From positions 516,687 through 580,686 of the forward strand of contig JAFKKN010000002.1 in NCBI GenBank assembly GCA_017305535.1: 64,000 nucleotides of DNA, given 5' to 3'. Both the position numbers and the translations under genes were made by a program. Shown piece by piece: positions 16,777-27,196 of this stretch; within the stretch, counting starts at the first letter, position 1, and each line of letters begins with the position of its first letter. This DNA comes from Hyphomicrobiales bacterium (GTDB taxonomy: Bacteria > Pseudomonadota > Alphaproteobacteria > Rhizobiales > Xanthobacteraceae). The notes under the pieces were generated by a model. It made no database searches, had not been told where the DNA came from, and saw only the letters and a program-made list of their open reading frames with translations.

Positions 16777-18114
16777 GTGACCCATTCCAGCCAGCCCTCG
16801 CCGCTCAAGGCCAGCCGAAGTTCGCCGTTGACCGGGCGGATCCGGGTGCCCGGCGACAAATCGATTTCGCACCGCGCCCTGATTCTGGGTGCGCTGGCGG
16901 TCGGGGAAACCCGCATCCAGGGGTTGCTGGAGAGCGAGGACGTGCTCAACACCGCCAAGGCGATGCGGGCGCTCGGCGCACAGGTGGCGCGCGAGAGTGA
17001 CGGAACCTGGACGGTACACGGTGTCGGCGTGGCGGGTTTCGCGCAACCCAAGGCACCGCTCGATTTCGGCAATTCCGGCACCGGCTGCCGGCTGGTGATG
17101 GGGGCCGTCGCCGGTTGCCCGATCAGCGCGACTTTCGACGGCGACGCCTCGCTGCGCTCGCGGCCGATGCGCCGCATCGTCGATCCGCTGGCCCTGATGG
17201 GGGCGAAGGTGACCGCGCAAAGTGATGGCGGCCGGTTGCCGCTGACCCTGGCTGGCGCGCGCGATCCGCTGCCGATCGAATACCGCTCGCCGGTGGCTTC
17301 GGCCCAGATCAAGTCGGCGGTGCTGCTGGCGGGTCTGGCCGCGCCGGGCACGACCACGGTGATCGAGCCCGCCGCCAGCCGCGACCATACCGAATTGATG
17401 CTCAAGCACTTTGGCGCCGAGATCGTGTCGGTTCCGGATGGCACGGAGGGGCGGAAAATTTCGTTGACCGGGCAACCGGAACTGCACGGCGCGCCGGTGG
17501 CGGTGCCGGCCGATCCGTCGTCCGCCGCGTTTCCGATCGTCGCGGCGCTGATCGTGCCGGGCTCGGATGTCACCTTCGACGACGTGATGACCAATCCGTT
17601 GCGCACCGGCCTGTTCACGACGCTGCGCGAGATGGGGGCGTCGATCGAGGAAGCCAACGCGCGCGGCGACGCCGGCGAGCCGATGGCGCAGCTACGGGTA
17701 CGCGCCTCCAAGTTGCGCGGCGTCGAGGTGCCGGCGGCGCGCGCGCCGTCGATGATCGACGAATATCTGGTGCTGGCGGTGGCTGCGGCCTTCGCGGAGG
17801 GCACCACCATCATGCGCGGGCTGCACGAATTGCGGGTCAAGGAATCCGATCGGCTCGAGGCCACCGCGGCGATGCTGCGGGTCAACGGCGTCAAGGTCGA
17901 GATCGAGGGCGACGACATGATCGTCGAGGGGCGCGGCCATGTGCCGGGCGGCGGCGTGGTGGCCACCCACATGGATCACCGCATCGCCATGTCGGCGCTG
18001 GTGATGGGCTGTGCTTCCGATGAGCCCGTGAGCGTCGACGATACCGCTTTCATCGCCACCAGTTTCCCGGATTTCATCCCGATGATGCAGCGGCTGGGAG
18101 CGGATTTCGCATGA
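16777..18114 (+). CDS. aroA: 3-phosphoshikimate 1-carboxyvinyltransferase (EPSP synthase)
   Basis: Sixth step of the shikimate pathway, joining phosphoenolpyruvate to shikimate-3-phosphate; target of glyphosate. The 445-residue product shows GDKSIS at 26-31, [10 protein letters not shown] at 96-105, SAQIK and RDHTE. These are class II (CP4-like) signatures, although the fourth class II motif reads NPLR, not NPTR. The position that is Ala100 in glyphosate-insensitive CP4 is glycine here (Gly101). Its stop overlaps the cmk start (ATGA), so the two are translationally coupled. Confidence 0.95.
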   Translation: MTHSSQPSPLKASRSSPLTGRIRVPGDKSISHRALILGALAVGETRIQGLLESEDVLNTAKAMRALGAQVARESDGTWTVHGVGVAGFAQPKAPLDFGNSGTGCRLVMGAVAGCPISATFDGDASLRSRPMRRIVDPLALMGAKVTAQSDGGRLPLTLAGARDPLPIEYRSPVASAQIKSAVLLAGLAAPGTTTVIEPAASRDHTELMLKHFGAEIVSVPDGTEGRKISLTGQPELHGAPVAVPADPSSAAFPIVAALIVPGSDVTFDDVMTNPLRTGLFTTLREMGASIEEANARGDAGEPMAQLRVRASKLRGVEVPAARAPSMIDEYLVLAVAAAFAEGTTIMRGLHELRVKESDRLEATAAMLRVNGVKVEIEGDDMIVEGRGHVPGGGVVATHMDHRIAMSALVMGCASDEPVSVDDTAFIATSFPDFIPMMQRLGADFA

Positions 18115-18749
18115 TCATCGCCATCGACGGTCCGGCTGCCTCGGGCAAGGGCACGCTCGGCAAGCGGCTCGCCGCGCACTACCATTTTCGGCACCTTGAT
18201 ACCGGCGTGATCTACCGCGCCGTCGCCAAGGCGCTGCTCGATGCGCGCATCGATCTGGGCGATGAGGCTGCCGCCGTTGCCGCCGCGATGGAACTCGACC
18301 CGGAGAAATTCGGCGATCCGGTGCTGAAGACCCAGGCCGTGGGCGATGCTGCGTCGGTGGTGTCGGCCTACCCAAAGGTCCGCGAGGCGCTGGTGACGTT
18401 CCAGCGCCAGTTCGCGGCGGAGCCGCCCGGCGCGGTGCTGGATGGCCGCGATATCGGAACCGTGATCTGTCCTGACGCCGACGTGAAGATCTTCGTGGTC
18501 GCCGCGCCCGAGGTCCGGGCCCGCCGCCGCACCCTGGAGGCGAAAGCACGCGGCGAGGTGGCGGACGAGGCACTGGTGCTGGCCGACATCCTCAGGCGCG
18601 ACGACCGCGACAAGAACCGCGCCGTGGCCCCGCTGAAACCTGCCCCGGATGCGCACTTGCTGGATAATTCGCATTTGGATATAGAGGGCGGCGTCCGGGC
18701 TGCCATCGCGATTGTCGAGGCTGTCCGAGCGGGCCGGCAGCGGGTCTGA
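18111..18749 (+). CDS. cmk: (d)CMP kinase
   Basis: Phosphorylates CMP and dCMP to the diphosphates for nucleotide recycling. The 212-residue product has the P-loop [10 protein letters not shown] (6-15) and the cytidylate-kinase signatures [28 protein letters not shown] and [11 protein letters not shown]. It overlaps aroA by four bases. The aroA-cmk-rpsA order is conserved. Confidence 0.96.
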   Translation: MIIAIDGPAASGKGTLGKRLAAHYHFRHLDTGVIYRAVAKALLDARIDLGDEAAAVAAAMELDPEKFGDPVLKTQAVGDAASVVSAYPKVREALVTFQRQFAAEPPGAVLDGRDIGTVICPDADVKIFVVAAPEVRARRRTLEAKARGEVADEALVLADILRRDDRDKNRAVAPLKPAPDAHLLDNSHLDIEGGVRAAIAIVEAVRAGRQRV

Positions 18750-19078
18750 AACCCCTGCCGTTTTGGAGGACCGCCCCGCTCGGCCTTGCGATCGATGGCT
18801 CGAGGAATCGACGTGAGGATCGCGCTGGCGATCTTGTTCGGTTCACCTTAGATTTCCGGTCATGAGCGACGCGTCTGCTTTCCCGTTTTTGCGGGATTCA
18901 AAGACGCCATCAGAATTTGCATCGATACGTATCGATCGTGCAGGCACAGGCCGGCCCGTGATCGCTATTTCCCATCGAGGAGTGGCGGCGCGGTCGTCAA
19001 AGGTAGCGGACCTTTGGCCCTTCACGCGCGATACGCCCTTCAACCCGAACGGCCGGCACATCCCGCACTGGAGAACAA
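18750..19078. other. rpsA leader region with a hairpin
   Basis: A 329-base gap without a convincing gene; a frame at 18862-19092 overlaps the rpsA start and has no family features. A perfect 7-bp hairpin, CAAAGGT (18998-19004) with ACCTTTG (19010-19016) and loop AGCGG, lies 62 bases before the rpsA ATG. It may be part of an autoregulatory leader for S1. Confidence 0.4.
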
Positions 19079-20782
19079 ATGGCTTCGACTGATACTTACA
19101 ATCCGTCCCGCGACGATTTCGCTGCGATGCTCGACGAGTCCTTCGCCGGCGGCAATCTGCAGGAAAGCTCGGTCATCAAGGGCAAGGTTGTTGCGATCGA
19201 GAAGGACATGGCCGTCATCGACGTCGGCCTGAAGACCGAAGGCCGTGTGGCGCTGCGCGAATTCGCCGGCCCGGGCCGTGAGAATACGCTGAAGGTCGGT
19301 GACGAAGTCGAGGTGTTCCTCGACCGCATCGAGAACGCGCTCGGTGAAGCCGTGCTGTCGCGCGACAAGGCGCGCCGCGAAGAAAGCTGGGGCAAGCTCG
19401 AGAAGGCGTTCAACGCCAACGAGAAGGTGCACGGCGTCATCTTCAATCAGGTCAAGGGTGGCTTCACCGTCGATCTCGACGGCGCAGTGGCCTTCCTGCC
19501 GCGTTCGCAGGTGGACATTCGCCCGATCCGCGACGTCGGCCCGCTGATGAACAACACCCAGCCGTTCCAGATACTCAAGATGGATCGCCGCCGCGGCAAC
19601 ATCGTTGTCTCGCGCCGTACCGTGTTGGAAGAGACCCGCGCCGAGCAGCGTCAGGAGCTGGTGCAGAACCTCGAAGAGGGTCAGGTGATCGACGGCGTCG
19701 TCAAGAACATCACCGATTACGGTGCGTTCGTTGACCTCGGCGGCATCGACGGCCTGCTGCACGTCACCGACATCGCGTGGCGTCGCGTCAACCATCCGAC
19801 CGAGGTGCTGTCCATCGGTCAGACGGTGAAGGTCAAGATCATCAAGATCAACCACGAGACCCACCGCATCTCGCTCGGCATGAAGCAGCTGCTGGACGAT
19901 CCGTGGCAGGGCATCGAGGCGAAGTATCCGCTCAATGCGCGCTTCACCGGTCGCGTCACCAACATCACCGACTACGGCGCGTTCGTCGAGCTGGAGCCGG
20001 GCATCGAAGGCCTGATCCACGTCTCGGAGATGTCGTGGACCAAGAAGAACATGCACCCCGGCAAGATCGTGTCGACCTCGCAGGAAGTCGAAGTGCAGGT
20101 GCTGGAAGTCGATTCCGTCAAGCGCCGGATTTCGCTGGGTCTCAAGCAGACCATGCGCAATCCGTGGGAAGTCTTCGTCGAGAAGTTCCCGGTCGGCTCC
20201 ACCGTCGAAGGCGAAGTCAAGAACAAGACCGAGTTCGGCCTGTTCCTCGGCCTCGAAGGCGACGTGGACGGCATGGTGCATCTGTCCGACCTCGACTGGA
20301 AGCTGCCGGGCGAGCAGGTCATCGACAACTTCAAGAAGGGCGACATGGTCAAGGCCATCGTCCTCGACGTCGATGTCGAGAAGGAGCGCATTTCGCTCGG
20401 CATCAAGCAGCTCGAAGGCGACCCCTTCGCCGAGCCGGGCGATGTCAAGAAGGGCGCTGTCGTGACTTGCGAAGTGCTCGACGTGAAGGATGGCGGCATC
20501 GAGGTTCAGATCTCCGGTACCGACTTCCAGACCTTCATCAAGCGTTCGGAACTGGCGCGCGACCGTAACGACCAGCGCTCCGAGCGCTTCGCCGTTGGCG
20601 AAAAGGTCGATGCCCGCGTCATCCAGTTCGACAAGAAGGCCCGCAAGGTCCAGGTGTCGATCAAGGCGCTGGAAGTGGCGGAAGAGAAGGAAGCCATCGC
20701 GCAGTACGGCTCGTCCGATTCGGGCGCGACGCTGGGCGACATTCTCGGCACCGCGCTCAAGCAGCAGCGCGACGGCAAGTAA
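19079..20782 (+). CDS. rpsA: 30S ribosomal protein S1
   Basis: Binds mRNA and helps initiation on structured or weak leaders. The 567-residue product consists of repeated S1 RNA-binding domains; clear repeats are GVVKNITDYGAFVDLGGIDG, GRVTNITDYGAFVELEPGIE and GEVKNKTEFGLFLGLEGDVD. The length matches six-domain alphaproteobacterial S1. Codon choice is strongly biased, as expected of a highly expressed gene. An intrinsic terminator follows 47 bases after the stop. Confidence 0.97.
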   Translation: MASTDTYNPSRDDFAAMLDESFAGGNLQESSVIKGKVVAIEKDMAVIDVGLKTEGRVALREFAGPGRENTLKVGDEVEVFLDRIENALGEAVLSRDKARREESWGKLEKAFNANEKVHGVIFNQVKGGFTVDLDGAVAFLPRSQVDIRPIRDVGPLMNNTQPFQILKMDRRRGNIVVSRRTVLEETRAEQRQELVQNLEEGQVIDGVVKNITDYGAFVDLGGIDGLLHVTDIAWRRVNHPTEVLSIGQTVKVKIIKINHETHRISLGMKQLLDDPWQGIEAKYPLNARFTGRVTNITDYGAFVELEPGIEGLIHVSEMSWTKKNMHPGKIVSTSQEVEVQVLEVDSVKRRISLGLKQTMRNPWEVFVEKFPVGSTVEGEVKNKTEFGLFLGLEGDVDGMVHLSDLDWKLPGEQVIDNFKKGDMVKAIVLDVDVEKERISLGIKQLEGDPFAEPGDVKKGAVVTCEVLDVKDGGIEVQISGTDFQTFIKRSELARDRNDQRSERFAVGEKVDARVIQFDKKARKVQVSIKALEVAEEKEAIAQYGSSDSGATLGDILGTALKQQRDGK

Positions 20783-20829
20783 GCCGACAACGGTTGCGAG
20801 GCGGCTTTCGTCGCCTCGCGCAAGACATC

Positions 20830-20866
20830 AAGGCTCCGGTGCGAACCGGGGCCTTTTTGTTTTTGG
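20830..20866 (+). terminator. intrinsic terminator of rpsA
   Basis: AAGGCTCCGGT (20830-20840) pairs with ACCGGGGCCTT (20845-20855) around a GCGA tetraloop, with one T-G pair. The stem is followed by TTTGTTTTTG. Confidence 0.85.
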
Positions 20867-20923
20867 GTTTCTGATGGACCGACAGAGAGGGAAGGGCCCG
20901 CGGCGAAGACCTGTTCTATCAGT

Positions 20924-21052
20924 CCATCCCTGCGAAGGCAGGGACCCGTATGCCGTGTCGTTTGTCGTTCCGCGAAGCGTTGATGATCGCCGTGGAAACG
21001 CTATCCGTATCGCGACTCCAGGGGTTATGGGTCCCGCCTTCGCGGGGACGAC
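20924..21052. repeat. intergenic inverted repeat (TCCCTGCGAAGGCAGGGACC type)
   Basis: TCCATCCCTGCGAAGGCAGG near 20923 is inverted relative to GGGTCCCGCCTTCGCGGGGA at about 21030, closing a repeat of about 130 bases. It occupies most of the 395-base gap between the rpsA terminator and sppA. No gene is seen. Confidence 0.7.
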
Positions 21053-21177
21053 AAAAGTCTCGCTTTCTTCAAATTGCCGCGCAATTGATGTATTGCAGTG
21101 ACGACATCTCAACGCCGCTTGGGCATGACCGCGCGGCTTGCACTTAAATCGTGCAGTCAACCGCTCAGGAGCCTGCC

Positions 21178-22158
21178 ATGTCGCTCGATTCCGATGCGAT
21201 CCTTGATCGCCGCCGCATTCGCCGCAAGCTGACGTTCTGGCGCGTTGCCGCCGTCGCGGTGGCGGTCGCCGCTGTCGTCGGCGTCGGGCTGATGGCCATG
21301 CCATCGACGCGTTCGGCGCTGTCGAGTTCGGGCTCGATTGCGCGGATCAATATCGAGGGCCTGATCCGTAGCGATCAGGCGCGCGTCGAGGCGCTGGAGC
21401 GGCTGGAGAAGTCCTCTGTCGCCGCCGTCGTCGTGCACATCAATTCGCCGGGTGGCACCACCGCGGGCTCCGAACAGCTTTACGATTCGCTGGTGCGGCT
21501 GAAGGCCAAGAAACCGCTGGTGGTGGTGGTCGAAGGCTTGGCCGCGTCGGGTGGCTATATTGCCGCGCTCGCGTCCGACCACATCGTGGCGCAGCAAAGC
21601 TCGCTGGTCGGCTCCATCGGCGTGCTGTTTCAGTACCCCAACTTCACCGAACTGCTGAAGACCGTCGGTGTGCAGGTGGAATCAGTCAAATCGTCGCCGC
21701 TGAAAGCCGCGCCGAGCGGCTATGAGCCCACCAGTCCCGAGGCGCGCGCCGCGCTCGACGCGCTGGTGAAGGATTCCTATGCGTGGTTTCGCGATTTGGT
21801 GCAGAGCCGGCGCGGCATGGATGCGGCGCAACTCGACAAGGTCGCGGACGGTCGTGTTTTCACTGGGCGTCAGGCGATCGATCTCAAGCTGATCGATCAG
21901 CTCGGCGACGAAAAAACCGCGGTGGCGTGGCTGGTCGCGGAAAAGAAGGTGAAGCCCGATTTGCCGGTAAATGACTACAAGCTGGCGCCGCGTTTCGGCG
22001 ATCTGACATTTCTGCGTACGGCCGCGTCGCTGACGCTGCACGCGCTCGGTCTTGAAGGCATGGCGCGTCGAATCGAGCAGTCCAATGTCGCGCAAGCGGT
22101 AGACCGGCTGACCCTCGATGGCATGATCGCGCTTTGGCAACCGGCGACCTCGAATTGA
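21178..22158 (+). CDS. sppA: Signal peptide peptidase SppA (S49 family)
   Basis: Inner-membrane serine protease that degrades signal peptides left after export. The 326-residue product has one N-terminal membrane helix (WRVAAVAVAVAAVVGVGLMA) and a single S49 domain: INIEGLI, HINSPGGTTAGSEQLYDSL, and the likely nucleophile serine in VEGLAASGGYIAALASD. This matches the short SppA form. ATG at 21178 has AGGAG ahead; an in-frame start at 21151 lacks one. Confidence 0.92.
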   Translation: MSLDSDAILDRRRIRRKLTFWRVAAVAVAVAAVVGVGLMAMPSTRSALSSSGSIARINIEGLIRSDQARVEALERLEKSSVAAVVVHINSPGGTTAGSEQLYDSLVRLKAKKPLVVVVEGLAASGGYIAALASDHIVAQQSSLVGSIGVLFQYPNFTELLKTVGVQVESVKSSPLKAAPSGYEPTSPEARAALDALVKDSYAWFRDLVQSRRGMDAAQLDKVADGRVFTGRQAIDLKLIDQLGDEKTAVAWLVAEKKVKPDLPVNDYKLAPRFGDLTFLRTAASLTLHALGLEGMARRIEQSNVAQAVDRLTLDGMIALWQPATSN

Positions 22159-22349
22159 CGGCGCTGCTGCATCTGCGTTGAATAGTATGAATCGCGTTTC
22201 AGCAAGACTATTGCCACCGATGCTGCATTTGCGACGCAGAAACTTGCTTGGCCTTAGCCGATTTGCGATGATCGGAGACGAATTAGCCGCTTGACAGTCC
22301 GCGACTTTTTCAAGGAAATGTCGCCTGCACGCCACGGGTCCCTATATCG

Positions 22350-22664
22350 ATGATCAAATCCGAACTCGTTCAGCGCATCGCCGAGCACAATCCACACCTG
22401 TATCAGCGCGATGTCGAGAACATCGTGAATGCCATTCTCGACGAGATTGTCGCTGCACTGGCTCGGGGCGATCGTGTCGAGTTGCGAGGGTTCGGTGCAT
22501 TCTCGGTGAAGCATCGTCCGGCCCGTGCGGGACGCAATCCGCGCACCGGCGCGCATGTGCCGGTGGATCAGAAGAGCGTGCCGTTCTTCAAGACCGGCAA
22601 GGAAATGCGCGAGCGGCTCAACCGCGATGTGCCGTCGGCGGAGACCGCTCAGCCGGGCGCCTGA
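22350..22664 (+). CDS. ihfB: Integration host factor subunit beta
   Basis: DNA-bending protein that works with IhfA in sigma-54 activation, replication and recombination. The 104-residue product has the HU/IHF fold ([40 protein letters not shown]) and the DNA-arm signature [12 protein letters not shown]. The last 15 residues are a variable tail. It sits in the conserved order rpsA-sppA-ihfB. Confidence 0.95.
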   Translation: MIKSELVQRIAEHNPHLYQRDVENIVNAILDEIVAALARGDRVELRGFGAFSVKHRPARAGRNPRTGAHVPVDQKSVPFFKTGKEMRERLNRDVPSAETAQPGA

Positions 22665-22823
22665 TTATTTCGCAATTTGCTTGTCCCGCGTTTGCGTTTG
22701 GCGACCGCGTTCAACGATAGCGACTGGCGGATTGCGCGCTGGATTTTCGCAGGCGCGCATGGTCCAATTGTCGCATCGGCCTTGGCGATATCGACTGCGC
22801 GCCGACCACCTGTGAGAGAGGCG

Positions 22824-23213
22824 ATGCGAAAATTCTTCACCGCGCTGGTGCTGATTCCGCTCGGCATCATTTTCCTGGCTTTTGCCATCGCCAACCGGCG
22901 GCTGGTGACGGTGTCGTTCGATCCATTCAACGCCACCGATCCGTCGGTCGGACTGACCTTGCCGCTGTTCATGGTGATTATCGTGGTGGCGATCCTGGGC
23001 GTGCTGGCGGGGAGCTTCGCGACCTGGTTGCGGCAGCGGCACTGGCGTCGGGCCGCCCGCCAGTATGAGACCGAGGCGCGGGACGCGCGGGCGCAACTGG
23101 CGCAGTTGCAGGCCGCCATGCAGCCGCAACGCGCCCCGAGCAGCCCGGCCTTGCTGCCGGATCTCAGCGGAACCGGCATCGGCGCCCGCGACAAGCACGG
23201 CGCGACGTTGTAG
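22824..23213 (+). CDS. LapA-domain membrane protein
   Basis: A 129-residue inner-membrane protein resembling LapA (YciS), which in enterobacteria helps LapB control LPS synthesis. Two membrane helices are visible: FTALVLIPLGIIFLAFAIAN and LTLPLFMVIIVVAILGVLAG. A basic and coiled C-terminal tail follows, with ARQYETEARDARAQLAQLQA. ATG at 22824 is chosen because the earlier part of the frame has no family features. The position after ihfB matches the enterobacterial arrangement. Confidence 0.85.
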   Translation: MRKFFTALVLIPLGIIFLAFAIANRRLVTVSFDPFNATDPSVGLTLPLFMVIIVVAILGVLAGSFATWLRQRHWRRAARQYETEARDARAQLAQLQAAMQPQRAPSSPALLPDLSGTGIGARDKHGATL

Positions 23214-23310
23214 AACCCGCCCCAGCGGGCGCTCGCGCGGCATCAGATCTGGTGCATCGGCGCTGGGCCTTGCGAAAATAGTCCTGAATCGAAAGCCAGC
23301 CGCCAAAGCC

Positions 23311-23988
23311 ATGTCCTTGATCGTCAAAATCTGTGGCCTGTCGACGCCCGAGACACTCGCGGCGGCGCTGGAGGCTGGTGCCGACATGGTGGGCTTCGTG
23401 TTCTTTCCGCCGTCGCCGCGTCATATCGATCTCGGCGCCGCAGAGCGGCTTGGACGGCAGGCCAAAGGCCGTGCGCTGAAGGTGGCGCTGTCGGTCGATG
23501 CCGACGATGCGTTGCTGGCCAACAGCATCGAGGCGCTGCGGCCGGACCTGCTGCAATTGCACGGCAAGGAAACCACCGCGCGCGTGCGCGACATCAAGCA
23601 GAAATTCGGCCTGCCGGTGATGAAGGCGGTCCCGGTCGAGACCGCCGCTGATCTCGCGCCGCTGCCGGGCTACGCCGCGGTGGCCGACCGCATCCTGTTC
23701 GATGCGCGCGCGCCGAAGGAGGCGACGCGGCCGGGCGGACTCGGCGCGGCATTCGACTGGCGGCTCCTGGAAAATTTCAAGTGTGGTGTGCCGTTCATGG
23801 TGTCCGGCGGGCTGCACGCGGACAACGTCGCGGAGGCGGTGCGCGTGACGCGTGCCGGCGGTGTCGACGTGTCGTCCGGCGTCGAAAGCGCGCCCGGCGT
23901 CAAGGACATCGAGATGATCCGCGCCTTCATTCGCGCCGCGCGGATGGCCGATCGCAATTTGCGTGAAGCGAGCCCGCATGTCGGTTAG
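23311..23988 (+). CDS. trpF: Phosphoribosylanthranilate isomerase
   Basis: Amadori rearrangement in tryptophan synthesis. The 225-residue (beta/alpha)8 product starts MSLIVKICGLSTPETLAAAL with the catalytic cysteine in KICGL. The acid-catalyst aspartate lies in ILFDARAP, and phosphate binding is provided by SGGLHADNV and GVDVSSGVE. The start at 23311 gives the family N-terminus; the open frame extends far upstream in an unrelated region. It heads the trpF-trpB-trpA run, with a REP element in the gap before trpB. Confidence 0.95.
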   Translation: MSLIVKICGLSTPETLAAALEAGADMVGFVFFPPSPRHIDLGAAERLGRQAKGRALKVALSVDADDALLANSIEALRPDLLQLHGKETTARVRDIKQKFGLPVMKAVPVETAADLAPLPGYAAVADRILFDARAPKEATRPGGLGAAFDWRLLENFKCGVPFMVSGGLHADNVAEAVRVTRAGGVDVSSGVESAPGVKDIEMIRAFIRAARMADRNLREASPHVG

Positions 23989-24008
23989 CTTTGCACCGTC
24001 GCCACAGC

Positions 24009-24099
24009 CGTCATGCCCGGATTTATTCCGGGCATCCACGTCTGTCAGAATTCACAGCAAGCAAGACGTGGATGGCCGGGACGAGCCCGGCCATGACGA
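24009..24099. repeat. REP-like intergenic palindrome between trpF and trpB
   Basis: Opens CGTCATGCCCGGATTTATTC and closes AGCCCGGCCATGACG, the same family as at 5596. It lies inside the trp run and ends a few bases before the trpB start, so it may modulate read-through or mRNA stability between the genes. Confidence 0.8.
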
Positions 24100-24102
24100 A
24101 GG

Positions 24103-25326
24103 ATGACAATGAACTCCCGTCCCAATTCCTTCCGGTCCGGCCCCGACGAACGCGGGCACTTCGGCATGTTTGGCGGACGCTTCGTCGCCGAAACCTTGAT
24201 GCCGCTGATCCTCGATCTCGAAAAAGCTTACGCCGACGCCAAGGCCGATCCCGCGTTTCAACGCGAGATGAACGGCTATCTCAAGGACTATGTCGGCCGG
24301 CCGTCGCCGCTGTATTTCGCGCAGCGTCTCACCGAGCATCTCGGCGGCGCGAAGATTTATCTCAAGCGCGAGGAGCTGAATCACACCGGCTCCCACAAGG
24401 TCAACAACGTGCTCGGCCAGATCATGGTCGCGCGCCGCATGGGCAAGAAGCGCATCATCGCGGAAACCGGCGCGGGCCAGCACGGCGTTGCCACCGCGAC
24501 GCTATGCGCACGCTTCGGGCTCGATTGCGTCGTCTACATGGGCGCGGTCGACGTGGCGCGGCAGGAGCCGAACGTCATCCGCATGGAAATGTTAGGGGCG
24601 ACAGTGGTGCCGGTGCAGTCCGGCACCCGCACGCTCAAGGACGCCATGAACGAGGCGCTGCGTGACTGGGTCACCAACGTCCACGACACGTTCTACTGCA
24701 TTGGCACGGTGGCGGGGCCGCATCCCTATCCGATGATGGTGCGCGATTTCCAGTCGATCATCGGCCATGAGACGCGCGCGCAGATGCAGGAAGCCGAAGG
24801 CCGGTTGCCGGATTCGCTGATCGCCTGCATCGGCGGCGGCTCCAATGCGATGGGCCTGTTTCATCCGTTCCTCGACGATCCGAGCATCGAGATTTTCGGC
24901 GTCGAGGCTGCGGGCCACGGGCTCGACAAGCTGCATGCGGCGTCGCTCACCGGCGGACGCCCTGGCGTCCTGCACGGCAACCGTACCTACCTGCTGATGG
25001 ATGCCGATGGGCAGATCCAGGACGCGCATTCGATCTCGGCGGGGCTGGATTATCCCGGCATCGGGCCGGAGCATTCGTGGCTGCACGAGACCGGCCGCGT
25101 CAAATACATCTCCGCGACCGACGAGGAAGCACTCGCCGCGTTCCAGTTGCTGTCGCGGCTGGAAGGCATCATCCCGGCGCTGGAATCCGCGCATGCGATC
25201 GCGCGCGTCATCGACCTCGCGCCAGCGCGCGCGAGCGATCACCTGATGGTGGTCAATCTTTCGGGGCGCGGCGACAAGGACGTGCCGCAGGTCGGCGATA
25301 TTCTGAAGGGCAGGAAGGCAAAGTGA
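24103..25326 (+). CDS. trpB: Tryptophan synthase beta chain
   Basis: PLP enzyme that joins indole and serine. The 407-residue product has the PLP lysine at Lys99 in [12 protein letters not shown], the glycine-rich phosphate loop [10 protein letters not shown] and the GAGQHG loop. A second ATG at 24109 is also possible; GAAGG lies just before 24103. Its stop overlaps the GTG start of trpA. Confidence 0.97.
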   Translation: MTMNSRPNSFRSGPDERGHFGMFGGRFVAETLMPLILDLEKAYADAKADPAFQREMNGYLKDYVGRPSPLYFAQRLTEHLGGAKIYLKREELNHTGSHKVNNVLGQIMVARRMGKKRIIAETGAGQHGVATATLCARFGLDCVVYMGAVDVARQEPNVIRMEMLGATVVPVQSGTRTLKDAMNEALRDWVTNVHDTFYCIGTVAGPHPYPMMVRDFQSIIGHETRAQMQEAEGRLPDSLIACIGGGSNAMGLFHPFLDDPSIEIFGVEAAGHGLDKLHAASLTGGRPGVLHGNRTYLLMDADGQIQDAHSISAGLDYPGIGPEHSWLHETGRVKYISATDEEALAAFQLLSRLEGIIPALESAHAIARVIDLAPARASDHLMVVNLSGRGDKDVPQVGDILKGRKAK

Positions 25327-26159
25327 CCACCCGCATCGACACACGTTTGGCCGACCTCAAGAAGCAAGGCCGCGCCGCTTTCGTCACCTTCCTGATGGCA
25401 GGCGATCCCGATCCGGCGACGTCGCTCGCGATTATCAAGGCGCTGCCGCAGGCGGGCGCGGATATCATCGAGATCGGCATGCCGTTCACCGATCCGATGG
25501 CCGATGGCCCCGCGATTCAAGCCGCCGGCCTGCGCGCGCTGAAGGGCGGCATGACCTTGCGCAAGACGCTCGATCTGGTGCGCGGCTTCCGCAAGGACGA
25601 TGACGCGACGCCAATCGTGCTGATGGGTTATTACAACCCGATCTACATCTACGGTGTCGAGGCGTTTCTCACTGACGCCAAGGCCGCCGGCGTCGACGGC
25701 CTGATCATCGTCGATCTGCCGCCGGAGGAAGACGACGAGCTTTGCCTGCCAGCGATGAAGGCGGGACTGAATTTCATCCGCCTCGCCACGCCCACCACCG
25801 ACGACAAGCGGCTCCCGGCGGTGCTCGCCAACACCTCGGGCTTCGTCTATTACGTCTCGATCACCGGCATCACCGGCTCGGCGGCCGCCAACGCGGCGCA
25901 GGTCGGCGAGGCAGTCGCGCGCATCAAGCGGCACACGCCGCTGCCGGTTTGCGTCGGCTTTGGTATCCGCACGCCGGACGCGGCGCGCGATATCGCCCGC
26001 GCGGCGGATGGCGCGGTGGTCGGCACCGCGCTGGTCGATGCCTTGGCGAAAAGCCTCGATGCCGAAGGCCGCGCGACGTCCTCAACCGTCAAGGCGGTGG
26101 CCGATCTGACCGCATCGCTGGCGCAGGGCGTACGCGGGGCGGCGCAGGCCGCCGAATAA
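25323..26159 (+). CDS. trpA: Tryptophan synthase alpha chain
   Basis: Releases indole from indole-glycerol-phosphate and passes it to TrpB through the tunnel. The 278-residue product has the catalytic pair Glu50 (in DIIEIGMPF) and Asp61 (in DPMADGP), then the flexible loop and phosphate site ([13 protein letters not shown]). The GTG start at 25323 overlaps the trpB stop (GTGA), indicating translational coupling; the earlier frame to 25077 is a shadow of trpB. Confidence 0.97.
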   Translation: MTTRIDTRLADLKKQGRAAFVTFLMAGDPDPATSLAIIKALPQAGADIIEIGMPFTDPMADGPAIQAAGLRALKGGMTLRKTLDLVRGFRKDDDATPIVLMGYYNPIYIYGVEAFLTDAKAAGVDGLIIVDLPPEEDDELCLPAMKAGLNFIRLATPTTDDKRLPAVLANTSGFVYYVSITGITGSAAANAAQVGEAVARIKRHTPLPVCVGFGIRTPDAARDIARAADGAVVGTALVDALAKSLDAEGRATSSTVKAVADLTASLAQGVRGAAQAAE

Positions 26160-26248
26160 CGCCACAATCGCGGCCGAAAAGGCCTCCTTGGCGCGGGTTG
26201 CCCGCCGCCGATTCCGGGGCCATATAGGGCTGATCGACGGAGCAAGAC

Positions 26249-27196
26249 ATGAACTGGTTGACCAACGTTGTCCGGCCCAAAATTCGCAGCATTCTCAAGC
26301 GCGACACGCCGGAGAATCTGTGGATCAAGTGCCCGGATTCCGGGCAACTGGTGTTCTACAAGGACGTTGAGGCCAATCAGTTCGTTATCCCCGGCTCGAA
26401 CTACCACATGCGTATGGGCGCGGTGGCACGGCTGAAATCGATCTTCGACAACGAGACCTGGTACGATGTGGCGCTGCCGGACGTCGCCGCCGACCCGCTG
26501 AAGTTTCGCGACGAGCGCAAGTATGTCGATCGCATCAAGGACGCGCGCGCCAAGACCGGGCTGAACGACTCGGTCAAAGTCGGCTACGGCAAACTGGAAG
26601 GCCAGGGCGTCGTCGTCACCGTGCAGGATTTCGATTTCATGGGCGGCTCGCTCGGCATGGCGGCCGGCGAGGCGATCATTCGCGGTTTCGAACTGGCGAT
26701 TGAAAAGAAGTCGCCGTGTATCGTGTTTGCCGCGTCGGGTGGCGCGCGGATGCAGGAAGGCATCCTGTCACTGATGCAATTGCCGCGCACCACCGTCGCG
26801 GTGGAGATGCTGCGCGAGGCGGGTCTGCCCTATATCGTGGTGCTGACCAATCCGACCACCGGCGGCGTCACCGCGTCCTATGCGATGCTGGGTGATATCC
26901 AGATTGCCGAGCCCGGCGCGCTGATCGGCTTCGCCGGCGCGCGGGTGATCGAGCAGACCATTCGCGAAAAGCTGCCGGAAGGATTCCAGCGCGCTGAGTA
27001 TCTCAAGGACCACGGCATGGTCGACATGGTGGTGCATCGCCATGATCTGCGGCCGACCCTGGCGCGGCTGTGCCGTCTGTTGACCCGCGCGCCGGCGCTC
27101 GAAGTCGTCACCGCCCCGAAGGCGATGCCAGTCGCCGTCGATACGCCCGCCGACGTTACCTCCGAAGGCGCGGCTTCGGTTGCGCCGCAGGCGTGA
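26249..27196 (+). CDS. accD: Acetyl-CoA carboxylase carboxyltransferase subunit beta
   Basis: Beta half of the carboxyltransferase that makes malonyl-CoA for fatty-acid synthesis. The 315-residue product has the crotonase-type core ([52 protein letters not shown]) and an oxyanion-hole glycine pair. The N-terminal zinc ribbon of E. coli AccD (four Cys) is degenerate: Cys28 remains in WIKCPDSGQ, but the others are Ser and Ile/Ser (FVIPGSNYH). This also occurs in rhizobial AccD. The stop overlaps the folC GTG start. Confidence 0.95.
   Translation: MNWLTNVVRPKIRSILKRDTPENLWIKCPDSGQLVFYKDVEANQFVIPGSNYHMRMGAVARLKSIFDNETWYDVALPDVAADPLKFRDERKYVDRIKDARAKTGLNDSVKVGYGKLEGQGVVVTVQDFDFMGGSLGMAAGEAIIRGFELAIEKKSPCIVFAASGGARMQEGILSLMQLPRTTVAVEMLREAGLPYIVVLTNPTTGGVTASYAMLGDIQIAEPGALIGFAGARVIEQTIREKLPEGFQRAEYLKDHGMVDMVVHRHDLRPTLARLCRLLTRAPALEVVTAPKAMPVAVDTPADVTSEGAASVAPQA

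Noticed and set aside
18862..19092. 76-residue ORF before rpsA
   Set aside because: It overlaps the rpsA start in another frame and has no recognisable motif or convincing ribosome-binding site.
22291..22319. ihfB promoter with TTGACA at 22291
   Set aside because: The 17-base spacing leads to GGAAAT, which is a poor -10, so I do not list it.
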